Origin: Porphyra umbilicalis
Lineage: Eukaryota > Rhodophyta > Bangiophyceae > Bangiales > Bangiaceae
DNA: 64,000 nucleotides
Reading direction: 5' to 3'
NCBI GenBank assembly: GCA_002049455.2
Contig: KV919016.1
Span: 1 to 64,000, forward strand
This document shows, in pieces, positions 34,389-45,657 of the stretch. The notes beneath the pieces are model-generated. The model searched no databases. It was not told the origin of the DNA and saw only the letters and a list, made by a program, of their open reading frames with translations. Made by a program: the position numbers and the translations under genes. Numbering within the stretch: position 1 is the stretch's first letter; each line of letters begins with the position of its first letter.

Positions 34389-34472
34389 GCGTGAATTGCG
34401 GAGATAGGAATTGCACGAAACAGCAATCCCATGAATAGGCCGGGAAAGCTGATGTGAAAGCAGGGGGGGGAA

Positions 34473-34499
34473 GCGCGCGCGCTGCGCGCGCGCGCGCGC
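34473..34499. repeat. (GC)n dinucleotide tract between G-runs
   Basis: Alternating GC for about 27 bases, flanked on both sides by runs of 8 G. It is potentially Z-DNA- or G-quadruplex-forming and lies just upstream of the carrier gene's 5' end. Confidence 0.8.
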
Positions 34500-34626
34500 T
34501 GGGGGGGGGCCGGATGCGCACTTAGATTTGCATCATTGATTCGCATGATTCCCTTGATTCTCTGTCATCCTTGACACAAGACGAAGCTTCGGGCCAGCAC
34601 AGATCACCGGGCCCGAACCGAATCTG

Positions 34627-34829
34627 CGCCCACCACCCTCACGGCGCCCACCACCCTCGCGGCGCCCACCACCCTCGCGACGCCCACCACCCTCGCGGCG
34701 CCCACCACCCTCGCGGCGCCCACCACCCTCGCGGCGCCCACCACCCTCGCGGCGCCCACCACCCTCGCGGCGCCCACCACCCTCGCGGCGCCCACCACCC
34801 TCGCGGCGCCCACCACCCTCGCGGCGCCC
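34627..34829. repeat. 18-bp minisatellite, about 11 units
   Basis: Tandem units of CGGCGCCCACCACCCTCG, 18 bases each and nearly identical, with only a few substitutions (first unit CTCACG, fourth CTCGCGA). Because 18 is a multiple of three, forward frames read as His-His-Pro-Arg-Gly-Ala repeats and reverse frames as Gly/Arg/Glu repeats. These are a by-product of the period and not good evidence of a gene. Confidence 0.92.
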
Positions 34830-36050
34830 TGGCTGCCGCCGCCCCCGCGGCGGCGACCACGGTACCTGGCTGCCCCCCCCCCCCGCAGCGGTTGCCGCCT
34901 TCCCCCGCTGCCGCCGTCCCCCGCTGCCGCCGCCCCTGGCTGCCGCAGCCCCCGCGGCGCGGCCGCCCCTGGCTGCCGCCGCTGCCGCCCCAGGCTGCAA
35001 CCGCTGCCGCCCCAGGCTGCCACCGCCGCCGTCCCCAGCCGCCGACGCCCCCGGCTGCCGCCGCCGCCGCCACCGCCGCCGCCGCCCCTACTTGGCGCCG
35101 CCGCCACCCCCGGCCGCCGCCGTCGCCGCCGTCCGCTGCCGCCGCCGCCGCCGCCCCTGCCGCGGCCGTCGCTGCCGCCCCCTGCCGCCGCTGCCTCTGC
35201 CGCCGCCGGTGCCGCCGCCGCCGCTGCCACCGCCCCCTGCCGCCGCCGCCCCTGCCTGCTGCCGCCGCCGCCCCCGGTTGCCGCCACCGACGCCCCCGGC
35301 CGCCGCCGCCGCCGCCGCTGCCGCCCGCTGCCGCCCCCGTCGCTGTCCCCCGCTGCCGCCCCCGCCCCTTCCGGCCGCCACCGCCGCCCCCTGCCGCCGG
35401 CGCTTGTGCCTGCTGCTGCCGCCGCCAGCTGCCGCCGCCGCCGCCGCCCCCAGATGCCGCCGCCACCGCTCCCGGCTACCACCGTCGCCGCCCCCGCCTG
35501 CCGCCACCGCCGCCCCCGCCTCCCGCCACAGCAGCCCACGCCTGCCGCCGCCCCCGCCCCCACCGCCGCCGCCTGTGCCTCCGGCCGCCGCCGCAGTGGC
35601 TGCCGCCGCCGCCCCTGCCTGCCGCCGCCGCCGCCCCCGGCCACCACCGTCGTCGCCTCCTGGTGCCGCCACCGCCGCCCCCGCCTGCCGCCATCGCCGC
35701 CCGGAGCCGCCGCTGCCGCCGCCCCTGCCGCCGCCACCGCTGCCTTCCGCCGCCGCCGCCCCCGGCCGCCGCTGCCGCCGCCCCCTGTCGCCGCCTTCCC
35801 TGCCGACGTAGCCCCCGCCTGCCGCCGCAGCCGGCCCCTGCCGCCGCCGCCCCTGCTTTCCGACGTCGCAGCACCCTGCCGCCACCGCTTCTGCGTGCTG
35901 CTGGCGCCGCCGCGCCTGGCCGCCGCCGCCACCGTCCCCTCCCGCCGCCGCCGCCCCCGGCCGCTGCCGCCGTCGTTCTCAGCTACCTCCGCTGCCGCCC
36001 CCGGCCGCCGTCGCCTTCGGCCGCCTCTGCCGCCATGTCGGCGGCCTCCG
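34830..36050. repeat. GCC/GCT-rich low-complexity DNA
   Basis: 1.2 kb made almost wholly of CCGCCGCC, CTGCCGCC and CCCC(G/C)GC blocks. All three forward frames and the reverse frames are open for long distances and read as Pro/Ala/Arg or Gly/Ala/Arg runs, as expected of the composition. The last part (36000-36115) becomes more mixed. I see no domain. Confidence 0.75.
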
Positions 36051-36606
36051 TCGCCAGCTGTTTCCGTAACTGCCAGCCCTGTGTTTCAGTAGTCCCGTCT
36101 TTTGGGCTCTACTGAGGGACTGTCACATTCCGGTTGCAGTGCCCTAAGACTTCTGGGCCATGGATGGGTATGGCAGGCTGGGGAGGTGGTGTCGGGTACC
36201 GGTCACTGTCACCTGTAGAGGGCAGAAACGGTATGAACGAAGCGTTTTTGCAGAAAAAGACCCACAATGCCGTGACCAGCGCCCTTCCAAGACCCAGGAA
36301 TGGTCCTCCCCAAGAAAGTTGTGTTTTACTCATGTGTGGCTCAGAAGTGCTCGACGCATCTCACACTTGGGGCAGGACTGCAGAAGTGAAGGAACGCATG
36401 AAGCAAGTTCACCCAGCAGCTCTTTTTGTTTTCGCAGCTGGTCAGGAAGCACGCACAACATGGTGAGTGGTGCACAATGGTGTCTTTTCTTTGAAAAAAC
36501 AATGGGAACTGCTGTAGGCAGGTAGGGAAGCGCAAAACGACGATTCCACTGGATTGGGCAGTGTCATCAGCCTGATGTGTGATCCACTGACTGACTGGAC
36601 AAAGCA

Positions 36607-37189
36607 GTGTCAGCGGTGCTACCAAATACAGTGGTCAGGATGTGGCGACAGAGAGAGTCTGTCCCAAGATGTTTTTCTTGTGAACACGCCACATTCACCC
36701 CTCGCGCCCGCTCGGCTACGACGCCCCGGTCGCCAGCAATACGCCCAGTCAGTACCCCGACTCCACCCCCACCCAGTATTCCACCTTGTACCCTATCCAA
36801 ACCGCGCTGCCCCCCCACCCAGTACCATGCTCTACCTGCACCTCAGTACCAATCCCCCCCTCTCGCCCCGTACCCCACCTCCTTCACCGCCCACGGCGAC
36901 ACCTCTTTGGCCAGCCCAATCCCCATGCCACTTGCAATGAGCCTCCTCAATCATTGTCACCTAGTTTTAGACCGTGGCCGCCGTTCTCTTTCCCACTCAG
37001 CACCGACCCGCACATGGCATGTACGCCTTTGCAGCACCCACGTCCCAACGCTGAGAACCAACCCCCCCACAATACCTACCACCCTGCAGTGCCCATCCCC
37101 ACGCCACGCCCAGCACCTTATCATGTCGTCCACTCCTCTGCAACCCCATTCTTCCACCGCGCACCTCCTCAGCCGCGCACCCTGATCTA
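36607..37189 (+). other. Possible Pro/Tyr-rich coding relic
   Basis: Forward frames between 36700 and 37180 alternate in carrying Pro-, Gln-, Tyr- and Ser-rich sequence with repeated PTQY and PQYQSP-like pieces, for example TPSQYPDSTPTQYSTLYPIQ then TQYHALPAPQYQSPPLAPYP in another frame. This may be a decayed low-complexity coding region, ended by the MITE at 37190, or C-rich DNA that happens to stay open. The 500 bp before it (36115-36600) show nothing. Confidence 0.2.
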
Positions 37190-37321
37190 CAGCCGTTCGC
37201 CCAAAAATCCCGCACTCCAACTGTTGCAAAATAGTTCCAAATCGCCCTCTGCGGGGTCGTAGAGGCCGATTTGGCACTCTTTTGCAACTGTTGGAGTGCG
37301 GGATTTTTGGGAGAACGGCTG
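37190..37321. mobile_element. 132-bp mariner-like fold-back MITE with TA target duplication
   Basis: The left arm CAGCCGTTCGCCCAAAAATC continues through CCGCACTCCAACTGTTGCAA. The right arm is its complement, ending GATTTTTGGGAGAACGGCTG. Arms are about 55 bases with few mismatches around a loop of about 20. The element is flanked by TA at 37188-37189 and 37322-37323. A TA duplication and CAG termini are the pattern of Tc1/mariner MITEs. Confidence 0.85.
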
Positions 37322-37803
37322 TACCCGTCTAAAAATAACCTGCCCCACACGTCGCCCACCGTGTGAGGAACGCAGAGGGGTCGCAGGCGGACAGGAGGGG
37401 GGACGGCGACGGCGGCGGAGGTAGCAAGGATGGCGGGGGCTGGGACGCTAGCGCCGCTGCCGGTGGCGCGTGGAGCGGGAGTGCTGCCGGCCGAAGAATA
37501 CTGGGGAAAGCGGAGGGGAGCGCACAGGAGGGGAGGTGACACGAAGACCTTATTGTCGTTCCGCCAAAAAGTGGAGAGTCCAGGCCTGTCAAAGAGGCGC
37601 CTTTGTGCGTTTGATTGGCCCAAACGTCGATCCGCCTGTCTGGGACAGTCCAGCTTTTGGCGCAACGACCATACGAGGCAGCGGCAAACTGCGAGGGCAG
37701 ACGCAGTCCAGTCACATGGACACGACTGTCACAAGGTCCTAAATACAAAACCGAGTACGTGGCGGCCCCCCCCAACCGGCGAGCCCGCTGACCCCCCCCC
37801 CCC

Positions 37804-39288
37804 CAGAAGCACCCCCAATGACCCGCAATGAGGGTGGGCCACGCCGGGGCTACTACCTGCAAGAATCATTTGGGCATTTAGCAGCCGCCAGATCCTAATT
37901 GTTTTGCGCATGTGGGCACCAATGAGCGGCCGCGACAGCGGTGGGGGCCAAATTTACGGCTGTCAGACCACCGCGCACGCACCCGCCAAGCGGGTGCCCC
38001 CAATGACCCGCAATGAGGGTGGGCCACGCCGGGGCTACTACTGAGAGAATCATTTGGGCATTTAACAGCCGCCAGATCCTAATTGTTTTGCGCATGTGGG
38101 CACCAATGAGCAGCCGCGACAGCGGTGGGGGCCAAATTTACGGCTGTCAGACCACCGCGCACGCACCCGCCAAGCGGGGTGCCCCCAATGACCCGCAATG
38201 AGGGTGGGCCACGCCGGGGCTACTACTGAGAGAATCATTTGGGCATTTAACAGCCGCCACATCCTGATTGTTTTGCGCATGTGGGCACCAATGAGCGGCC
38301 GCGACAGCGGTGGGGGCCAAATGTACGGCTGTCAGACCACCGCGCACGCACCCGCCAAGCGGGGTGCCCCCAATGACCCGCAATGAGGGTGGGCCACGCC
38401 GGGGCTACTACCTGCAAGAATCATTTGGGCATTTAACAGCCGCCAGATCCTGATTGTTTTGCGCATGTGGGCACCAATGAGCGGCCGCGACAGCGGTGGG
38501 GGCCAAATGTACGGCTGTCAGACCACCGCGCACGCACCCGCCAAGCGGGGTGCCCCCAATGACCCGCAATGAGGGTGGGCCACGCCGGGGCTACTACTGA
38601 GAGAATCATTTGGGCATTTAACAGCCGCCAGATCCTGATTGTTTTGCGCATGTGGGCACCAATGAGCAGCCGCGACAGCGGTGGGGGCCAAATTTACGGC
38701 TGTCAGACCACCGCGCACGCACCCGCCAAGCGGGGTGCCCCCAATGACCCGCAATGAGGGTGGGCCACGCCGGGGCTACTACTGAGAGAATCATTTGGGC
38801 ATTTAACAGCCGCCAGATCCTAATTGTTTTTCGCATGTGGGCACCAACGAGCAGCCGCGACAGCGGTGGGGGCCAAATTTACGGCTGTCAGACCACCGCG
38901 CACGCACCCGCCAAGCGGGTGCCCCCAATGACCCGCAATGAGGGTGGGCCACGCCGGGGCTACTACTGAGAGAATCATTTGGGCATTTAACAGCCGCCAG
39001 ATCCTGATTGTTTTGCGCATGTGGGCACCAATGAGCAGCCGCGACAGCGGTGGGGGCCAAATTTACGGCTGTCAGACCACCGCGCACGCACCCGCCAAGC
39101 GGGGTGCCCCCAATGACCCGCAATGAGGGTGGGCCACGCCGGGGCTACTACCTGCAAGAATCATTTGGGCATTTAACAGCCGCCAGATCCTGATTGTTTT
39201 GCGCATGTGGGCACCAATGAGCAGCCGCGACAGCGGTGGGCGCCAAATGTACGGCTGTCAGACCACCGCGCACGCACCCGCCAAGCAA
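37804..39288. repeat. 185-bp satellite, eight tandem copies
   Basis: 1,485 bases made of eight units of 184-186 bp. Landmarks repeat in each unit: CCCCCAATGACCCGCAATGA, GGGCCACGCCGGGGCTACTA, GAATCATTTGGGCATTTA, ATTGTTTTGCGCATGTGGGC and ACGGCTGTCAGACCACCGCG. Units differ at a few positions: CCTGCAAG or CTGAGAG after CTACTA, GATCCTAA or GATCCTGA, GAGCAG or GAGCGG. Two alternating variants suggest higher-order amplification. The repeated 62-72-residue open frames in it are products of the period and I do not consider them genes. Confidence 0.95.
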
Positions 39289-42273
39289 GGTCGCCTCAGG
39301 GCCCTGTTGAATGCGTGGGCCACATGGTTCTATTTTGCTCACTGTGGCCTCAGACATCATGCCCTGGCCCGAATTCGTGTGTGTCTGAGGAGACTGCAAC
39401 TGGTGTCTGGTGGTGGCGGATCGTCTGTCATTTCTGGGCATGCTCGTCATCCGGCTGGCCGCAGGCAGTGTCTGGGCCGCTGCGTAATGGCGCGCGCTCA
39501 GCTTTCGCTGGTTCGGGTCGCGCATTTCATTGGGTGAGGAGGTTTCCCAAGCAGGCTTCCCGCAGAATTGGTGGGATCGCTGATTCGCCTGTTTCCTTTA
39601 CGGAATTGCGCGGCGGCGGCGGCGGCGGGCGCGGCGCGCCGCCCACCGGGCCGGCCGGCGGGTCACGCGATCCAGCGTGCCGGCCCGCCGCGCCGGTGCA
39701 CAGTCGAGGGAGATCCGCGGCGGCCGCCGCCGATCGGGATCGCGAGCGCGGCGAGTGGAAACGACGGCGGCGTCACCGACGACTGTACTCACCCGGGGGT
39801 GTGCATTTGCATTGCGAGATACTTGTTTCGCACCAAGTACCGAGGGCCGCAAACAAGACGCCACGGATCGTCTGTGCGATCATCAGTCACGCCACGTATG
39901 CCTCGGTTGGGCGAGCCCCACCGGCGACGCGACGCCGGCCGCCGCTACGAGCGGCGGCGGAGACGCCGGTGCCGCGCCGCCCGCCCCGCCGCCCGCGGCG
40001 TGCGCGGCGGCGGCGCTCGCCAAACCGACGCTGCCGCCGCCCCGTGCGTCGCTGTCGCGCCGCCCACGCAGTCGCCCATCCCACACTGTCCGGGCGCGCC
40101 GCGCGCCGCCGCCGCCGCCGCCGCGGCGCGCCCCCGGCCGCGCCCCCCCCCCCTCCGCGCGCCCCCGCGCGCGCCACGGCCGCCGTCGAGCGCCGCCCGC
40201 GTCGGCGCCCCGCCCGCCGACGCGACGCGCGGCGCTGGTGCCGGTGGGCGGCCCGGCGGCGCGGCAGGGAGCCGACCGCCGCGCCCGGGCCGAGTGCCGC
40301 GCCGGGGCGCGCGGCGACCACCCCCACGGGCGGCGTGATACGGCCGCCGTGGGGGGGGGTGGGCCGTCACCCGGGCAAGCGCGGCGCGGGTGAGCGTGGC
40401 GCTCTGCCGGTGAGATGTGCGTCAAAAAAAAGGGGGGAAAAAACCGCCGCGGGGTGGGACGGCGTCGGCCGGCGACGACAGGCGGAGGGGGCCCTGCGCG
40501 GGGTCACCCGCTGGCGCCACCGTAGAGGTGTCCCCCCCGCTGGCGCGGCGCGCGTCGCAAAGCCCCAGACGATCCCCTGTGCCAGCCCCCTCGTCAGACC
40601 GTGGGGGCCCACCACCGCGGCGGCGGTCGTCGACCCGCCTCGCGCGCGACAGAGCTGCTGTGGATCGATAGGGTGGAGCGCCCGCATGACCGCGGTGCGT
40701 GCGCGTGTGCGCCGACGGGCGTAGCGGCGCAGCGGTGGGGAGGGCAGGGGTCGCCGCTGGTTGGGCGGCTGCCCGCCCGTGGCCGGCGGGCGCCTTGCAC
40801 ACCGGGGCTTGCGCGCCAGCCGTGGGCAGGTGGCCGCGTCTGGGTCCACCCGCGTGCCTTCGAAATCCATGCGCACCGCGGTGAGGGTGAACGGTGCGCC
40901 AAAGTGTCATCCGCGCGGCGGGGAGGCTCCCCTCTCGACGACCAAGCGGCAGACCTGTTTGGCGTCATTTGCAGACCTGGGAAACTGCGGGGGAGCCAGC
41001 GTAGATGAACAGTACGACAACAGCTCGGTCGTTCACGCAACAAACGTTTCCGCACGTGGTTTTCCGTGCGCTCTTTGCTCCGAGCCCCCGGTGAGAACTG
41101 TGCTTTGCTCCACGTGATGGACGCCCTTGAGCTGTACACTAAACTGCTGGGGTGCGAGCTGATATGACGTGCGTATCTACTTTAGACACTATGTGTGAGT
41201 GTGGAAGCGGATGACCGCAACCATCTCAAGTCACGATTCGATAGGCGAAGGGGACCGCACACGTCCAGAAGCGCCATGTCGGCCGACCAGTCGTATGGGG
41301 CACTTCGTTCCCAAGCCAGTGTATCGGGCAGAGGCGCCGAGTCGGCGACATGGCGGCACTCATGACATCATTTTCTAGCAACCGTGCTGTCTGAAGGCTG
41401 GTCGTCCATCTCTGTTGATACACAAGCAGGCGCGTGGCGCACGATGCCATAGGGTACGAGCCATCAAGGAAGGGTCGGTACACAGATGCGGTATTCGTGC
41501 TCAAGCCAATCACTGACCGTCGACTTTGGTATCCGTTCACACCTCTCCCGAGCCGCGGAACGAGTCGCGCCAACCATCATGGCCGCATGATGCGGGTGCA
41601 ATTCCAAACCGACACAAATAGCGCCACCCGCAGCCAATCAGCGGTCGCTGTTGCATGCGTAGCGCCCTTAAACTTGTGTCTGCGCCGTTACTGTCGAGGC
41701 GGTCGAGGGCAGGTGTCGCGGCGGACACACGCCACCCCCCCGCGGTGCTCGCACGCCTGTTTCCCGACAGGTGCCCGCGCGCTCTTCTGTCTGCCGGGCG
41801 GTTGACGTCCCGCGTACCCGGTGGCCGCAGGGCGAGCCGCACGTGAGGCCCTTGCAACGGCTCCTATTTTTGTGCCTGCCGCTGTGTTCCCGTTCGTCTC
41901 TTCCTTCGCGCAGCGCGCGCAGGTGGGGGGCACGTCGTGCAGCCTCAGCTGGTGGCGGGACGGGTCGGTCCCGTCAACCACCCCCACCAGACCGTTCCGT
42001 GGTCGTGCTTGCACGTGGTCCGTGTTTGCCCCACGAGGCACCGTGTCGCTCGACGCCATTGTGCTGGCACAGGGCACGTGCTCGGTCTCGCTTTTTCCTC
42101 TCCCCCCCCTTTCGCCAACCTTCCCGCGGGTTCCCACGCTTCCCTATTGGCCTCTTCTTTGCATCACCTTGGACATCTTGCTCCGTTACTCCGCACCCAC
42201 GCTCTCCCTCTTCCCACTCCCCCACTCATTGTCATCCTCCACCATCCTCCCCCCCTTCGTGGTGGTCGACACC
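39289..42273. other. GC-rich region without a recognisable gene
   Basis: 3 kb. The part from 39600 to 40700 is extremely GC-rich, with overlapping Ala/Arg/Pro frames on all strands. 40700-42270 is of more ordinary composition with several medium open frames, none with a visible domain. A C/T-rich tract with CCTCCACCATCCTCCC at 42090-42260 immediately precedes the membrane-protein ATG and may be its promoter or 5' leader. Confidence 0.45.
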
Positions 42274-42789
42274 ATGGACTCGGGCGCATCCAAGACCGTG
42301 GACTTCCTCGGACCCCCCCCCCAGACGGGTTCTCTTTCGCCCGCGGGCCAAAAGCTCATGTTCCTGGCCACCACCTCCCTCGCAGCCATTGTGACATGGG
42401 GCTCCGCCGCCAACTACGCGGCCGCCCGCAAGCAATGCCAATCGGCATGTAAGGCGTCCATCACCTTTGGCGCCATCGTGTGGGTGCTCTCTCTGCTGCC
42501 GCTGCTTGGCAATTTCGGCCTCGGGCGCGGTACGCTCACCCGGACTGGTGCCTTCACGCACGGCCGCGAGTCGCTGCTCGTCGCCGCCGTCTTGTTGTTT
42601 TGGGTGCCGACAGTGGGGATGATTGCGTCGCCCCAAACTCCCGGCCGCGCGCTGACGCAGTGGGCGGCGTGGATTGGGCTGTTTGCGGCGGTGGGGGCGC
42701 TCGTCAAGGCCGCGCACACGCGCAAAGAGGAGGACCAGCCGAGCCCAGTGCCTGTAGACTTCGATGAGGAGGACCTGGTGTACGGGTAA
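42274..42789 (+). CDS. Four-pass membrane protein of unknown function
   Basis: A 171-residue protein. The ATG at 42274 lies in ACCATGG, a strong eukaryotic start context, although the frame stays open upstream. Four hydrophobic segments are clear, at about residues 28-50 (KLMFLATTSLAAIV), 62-84 (SITFGAIVWVLSLLPLLG), 100-120 (SLLVAAVLLFWVPTVGMIA) and 127-147 (ALTQWAAWIGLFAAVGALVK). The loop after the first segment holds two Cys (KQCQSACK). The C-terminal tail is acidic (VDFDEEDLVYG), and both termini are predicted on the same side. The four-segment layout recalls MARVEL-type or similar tetraspan proteins, but I see no diagnostic motif. GC-rich codon use is like that of the other host genes, and no frame break is seen. 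Confidence 0.8.
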   Translation: MDSGASKTVDFLGPPPQTGSLSPAGQKLMFLATTSLAAIVTWGSAANYAAARKQCQSACKASITFGAIVWVLSLLPLLGNFGLGRGTLTRTGAFTHGRESLLVAAVLLFWVPTVGMIASPQTPGRALTQWAAWIGLFAAVGALVKAAHTRKEEDQPSPVPVDFDEEDLVYG

Positions 42790-44106
42790 GGGTCGGCGCT
42801 GTCTTCTGAGCTGCCTTGTAGGGTGTACGGGGCGGGCGGTCGACAAGGTGGTTGCGTGGTGATGGAAGAGTGACTTGGGGATGATGGGAGAGTGACTGGG
42901 GTGTGAGGGGTGACGCAATATGTATTTGGTGTTGAGAAGATGGTGGCAGGACGAGAGGAGAGGTGGGGTGATGCGGAGGCGAGTCGTACGACTGGCGCTC
43001 TGCGCCTGTTTATTCTGTGTTTGCGTTGGCTTGCCAGGCCACGGACGGGGTCGCGTGCTCGTGTCCCGCGGCGCCAGTGTGCGCGCAGCAAGTGACGGGG
43101 CGCATGGGGGGACAGGTTCGTCAGCCCCTCTCCAAAGGAAGCGCCGTGCTTCGCGCGGCTGGAGGTTTTGTCGATGCGGTGGTGTGCTGGGCGGGAGGCG
43201 TGACGCCGTTGCGGAGCGTGGCAGGATCTGCCGCCGTGTGCACGCGCGTCAGTGACATGGCGTGGCGAGCAATGTTGTTCCTTCCGATCTTCTTGAATTG
43301 GCTGCCGCGGTTGGCACTCGTCCGCTCGATGTTTTTATCCACGGCTTGCCGCTCCAGCCAGTGTACGAGCATCTTCGCCTGCTGGTGTGAGTCTTGGCCG
43401 AAACCCTCTCCTTGCTCTACAATTGTTTGTGCCGTGACAACAGCGGTCCCCTTGCACGAAGTCGGCGGGTCGCCGTCGACAGGAAGAGACGACCAGCTCC
43501 ATTCGTTCTGTCGCTGAGACGCGCATCAACGCCGTCTGCTATACTGAAAATGTATTGAATCGAGCGTGGCCAAGAGCAGGCGCGAACGCAAGGGTCGTAG
43601 GAGTAGCCCCCCATTCGGCCTCATCCGACACTGAAGAGAAAGCGACAAAATCCCTGTATCAATTCAATTACTGGGACGTTCAATGTGAACTTCGCCACTC
43701 CCTCCTTTACTCTTCTCAAAGCGAGCCCCGCGTCCGCTGCGGTGACATGACCACGCCGTACGTCGTCCTTGTCGTCGTCCAGGTCATCATCTCTCCACTC
43801 GACCCACCGTTGCGTTTGGGTAGCACGTGCATTTGCTCTGCGATGGGGGACGGGGTATGCTGCTCTCCGTTGCCCGCCGCAATGGGCGACGCGCAGCGCC
43901 TCCTCGGCTTGCCCCTGTGGTGGAGCTGCGGCGCCTGACGGGGGACCACCGCCATGGCGGGTGGGGCGCTTCACATCTTAACTGCGATGGCGTTGGGGCG
44001 GCGTAGGGGCCACCGCCCTCGGCTCCTCACCAAGCGACAGCGTCCGTCCGCCGCCGCCTGGGGAGCCCGGTGACGTGCTCTTTCTTCCCCCTTCCTCCGA
44101 GTTACC
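42790..44106. other. Intergenic, no gene seen
   Basis: 1.3 kb between two forward genes. Open frames are short and overlapping and no domain is recognisable. The last 150 bases before 44107 are of ordinary composition and should include the promoter and leader of the FG-GAP gene; no clear TATA box was found. Confidence 0.4.
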
Positions 44107-45657
44107 ATGACTCGTTCTGCCTCGCTGCTGGTTGCCGCTGCGTCGGCGGCCATCGTAGTGGTGGCCACCGCCATGTCCGTTCCCCCCACCCCCCGGCACC
44201 CCCGCTCGTGGGAGCTCTTTCAGGACGTTTCGGCGGCGGTCGGCCTCACCGCAGCGGCGGGGCTCAAGTACGGCGGCCCGGTCGTTGCCGACTTGAACCG
44301 CGATGGCGTGTATGACCTCGTGCTGCCGCAGCACAACCTCGACCCGACGCTCGTCTACTATGGGCGCCCAAACGGCACGTATGCGCGGGCGCCCGACCTG
44401 TTTCCCTTCCTATACGACATCCACGGGGTGGCCGCCGGCGACGTGGACTTGGACGGTGACCTTGACCTGCTCGTCACCCTCGGTGGCGCATTTGGCGTTC
44501 GCCCGCAGCCGCCCGTGTTCCTCCGCAACACCAACGGGACGGGCTATCGGGTCGACACGGAGGCGGCGGGGTTGGCGGCGATGGGTGGCCGCGGCCGCTC
44601 GCCCCGCTTTGTAGACCTTGACCGCGACGGGGATCTCGACTTGATCCTCTTCCACTACGTTGTGTTGTCGGGGCCCGGCCCGCGGCAGCAGGTGTATGAA
44701 AACGTGGGCGGCGGCAAGTACGTCTTTCGACCAGGCAGCGGCCTCGATGACACGATTGGCGAGCAGCTGGTGTTGACCGACATGGACAATGACCGGCGAG
44801 CGGACGTTGTCTCCTTCCCCTTCTTCCGCTTGTACCGGCAGGTCAGCCCCTTCCAGTTTGTCGACGAGACAATAGCACGCCTTGGCCACATTCCCTTTTT
44901 CGTGGAGCGTCTCGCGCCGGCCTTTGCGGTTGTTGAGTTTGATATGGACAACGACGGCTTCTTTGACCTGTACGTCGTGCGCGGCGCCGCGCCCGACGTG
45001 CTCCTCCGCAACACTGGGACCGGTCGCTACGACGATGTGACGGCCACGGCAGGGCTCACGGACGCCTGCCACTCGACGGGCGTCACGGCCGGAGACTTTG
45101 ATAACGACGGCAACGTGGACGTGATGGTCTTTTGCGGGGGACCGACCGGCCGCCGTGAGACCGATGTGCTGTTGTACAACCTTGGTGACGGTACTTTTCA
45201 CACGTCCACAACGCACGGTGCAGTCGCTGACGCGGCCAACGGCCGCGGCGACGCCGGCCAGGCCTTTGATTACGATGGCGACGGGCGGCTTGACGTCCTT
45301 GTCGGCAATGGAGACCGGGACGATGCGGCGGCGGCGGGTACCTGGGCGCTTTACCGCAACATCCTCCCTGCCTGCGTGCCGGGGCGCCACTACCTCACCG
45401 TCCGCGTGCGGCGCAACTGGCCGCGGACGTCTGCGGCGGCGGGCGCGCTCGTCACCGTGCGCGTTGGCAACACGACGCGGAGCCGGCGGGTCGGCTCGGC
45501 GGGGGGCGCCAACCACCAGTCGCAGCTGGACATTGTGCACTTTGGGGTGGGCGACGCGACGGTCGTCGACGAGGTGCGCGTGTTTTGGTCAGACGGCTCG
45601 TTTTCGCCGGTGCGGCGCAACGTGGCTGTTGATCAGCGCATCAGCTTTGGGCGGTAG
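44107..45657 (+). CDS. Secreted FG-GAP/VCBS-repeat protein with C-terminal ASPIC/UnbV domain (CRTAC1-like)
   Basis: A complete 516-residue protein. A hydrophobic N-terminus (SLLVAAASAAIVVVATAM) ending before SVPPTP is a probable signal peptide. Seven calcium-binding-type repeats follow, with Asp-rich motifs: VADLNRDGVYDLVL, GDVDLDGDLDLLV, VDLDRDGDLDLILF, TDMDNDRRADVVSF, FDMDNDGFFDLYVV, GDFDNDGNVDVMVF and FDYDGDGRLDVLVGNGD. This is the pattern of an integrin-alpha-like beta propeller. The last 75 residues (VTVRVGNTTRSRR, then GGANHQSQLDIVHFGVG and VRVFWSDGSF) match the ASPIC/UnbV module found in CRTAC1 and many bacterial relatives. It is likely secreted or on the cell surface, binding calcium and perhaps matrix glycans; the partner is unknown. 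No intron or frame break is visible. The start is the ATG at 44107. Confidence 0.92.
   Translation: MTRSASLLVAAASAAIVVVATAMSVPPTPRHPRSWELFQDVSAAVGLTAAAGLKYGGPVVADLNRDGVYDLVLPQHNLDPTLVYYGRPNGTYARAPDLFPFLYDIHGVAAGDVDLDGDLDLLVTLGGAFGVRPQPPVFLRNTNGTGYRVDTEAAGLAAMGGRGRSPRFVDLDRDGDLDLILFHYVVLSGPGPRQQVYENVGGGKYVFRPGSGLDDTIGEQLVLTDMDNDRRADVVSFPFFRLYRQVSPFQFVDETIARLGHIPFFVERLAPAFAVVEFDMDNDGFFDLYVVRGAAPDVLLRNTGTGRYDDVTATAGLTDACHSTGVTAGDFDNDGNVDVMVFCGGPTGRRETDVLLYNLGDGTFHTSTTHGAVADAANGRGDAGQAFDYDGDGRLDVLVGNGDRDDAAAAGTWALYRNILPACVPGRHYLTVRVRRNWPRTSAAAGALVTVRVGNTTRSRRVGSAGGANHQSQLDIVHFGVGDATVVDEVRVFWSDGSFSPVRRNVAVDQRISFGR

Noticed and set aside
34571-36115. A 514-codon His/Pro/Arg then Pro/Ala-rich forward frame
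   Set aside because: The first part is an 18-bp tandem repeat, which cannot break a frame unless a unit contains a stop; the rest is GCC-rich low complexity. Several other frames are equally open.
37804-39288. CRISPR-like array or tandem gene family
   Set aside because: The whole 185-bp unit is repeated without unique spacers, and the host is eukaryotic. The 62-72-codon frames are a consequence of the repeat and have no domain.
39568-40724. Several frames of 140-505 codons on both strands
   Set aside because: This is extreme GC content with mutually overlapping frames; no motif, start context or conserved composition picks one out.
44410-45540. A 376-codon reverse frame across the FG-GAP gene
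   Set aside because: It is the antisense shadow of the forward gene, which has a signal peptide, seven Asp-rich repeats and an ASPIC domain.
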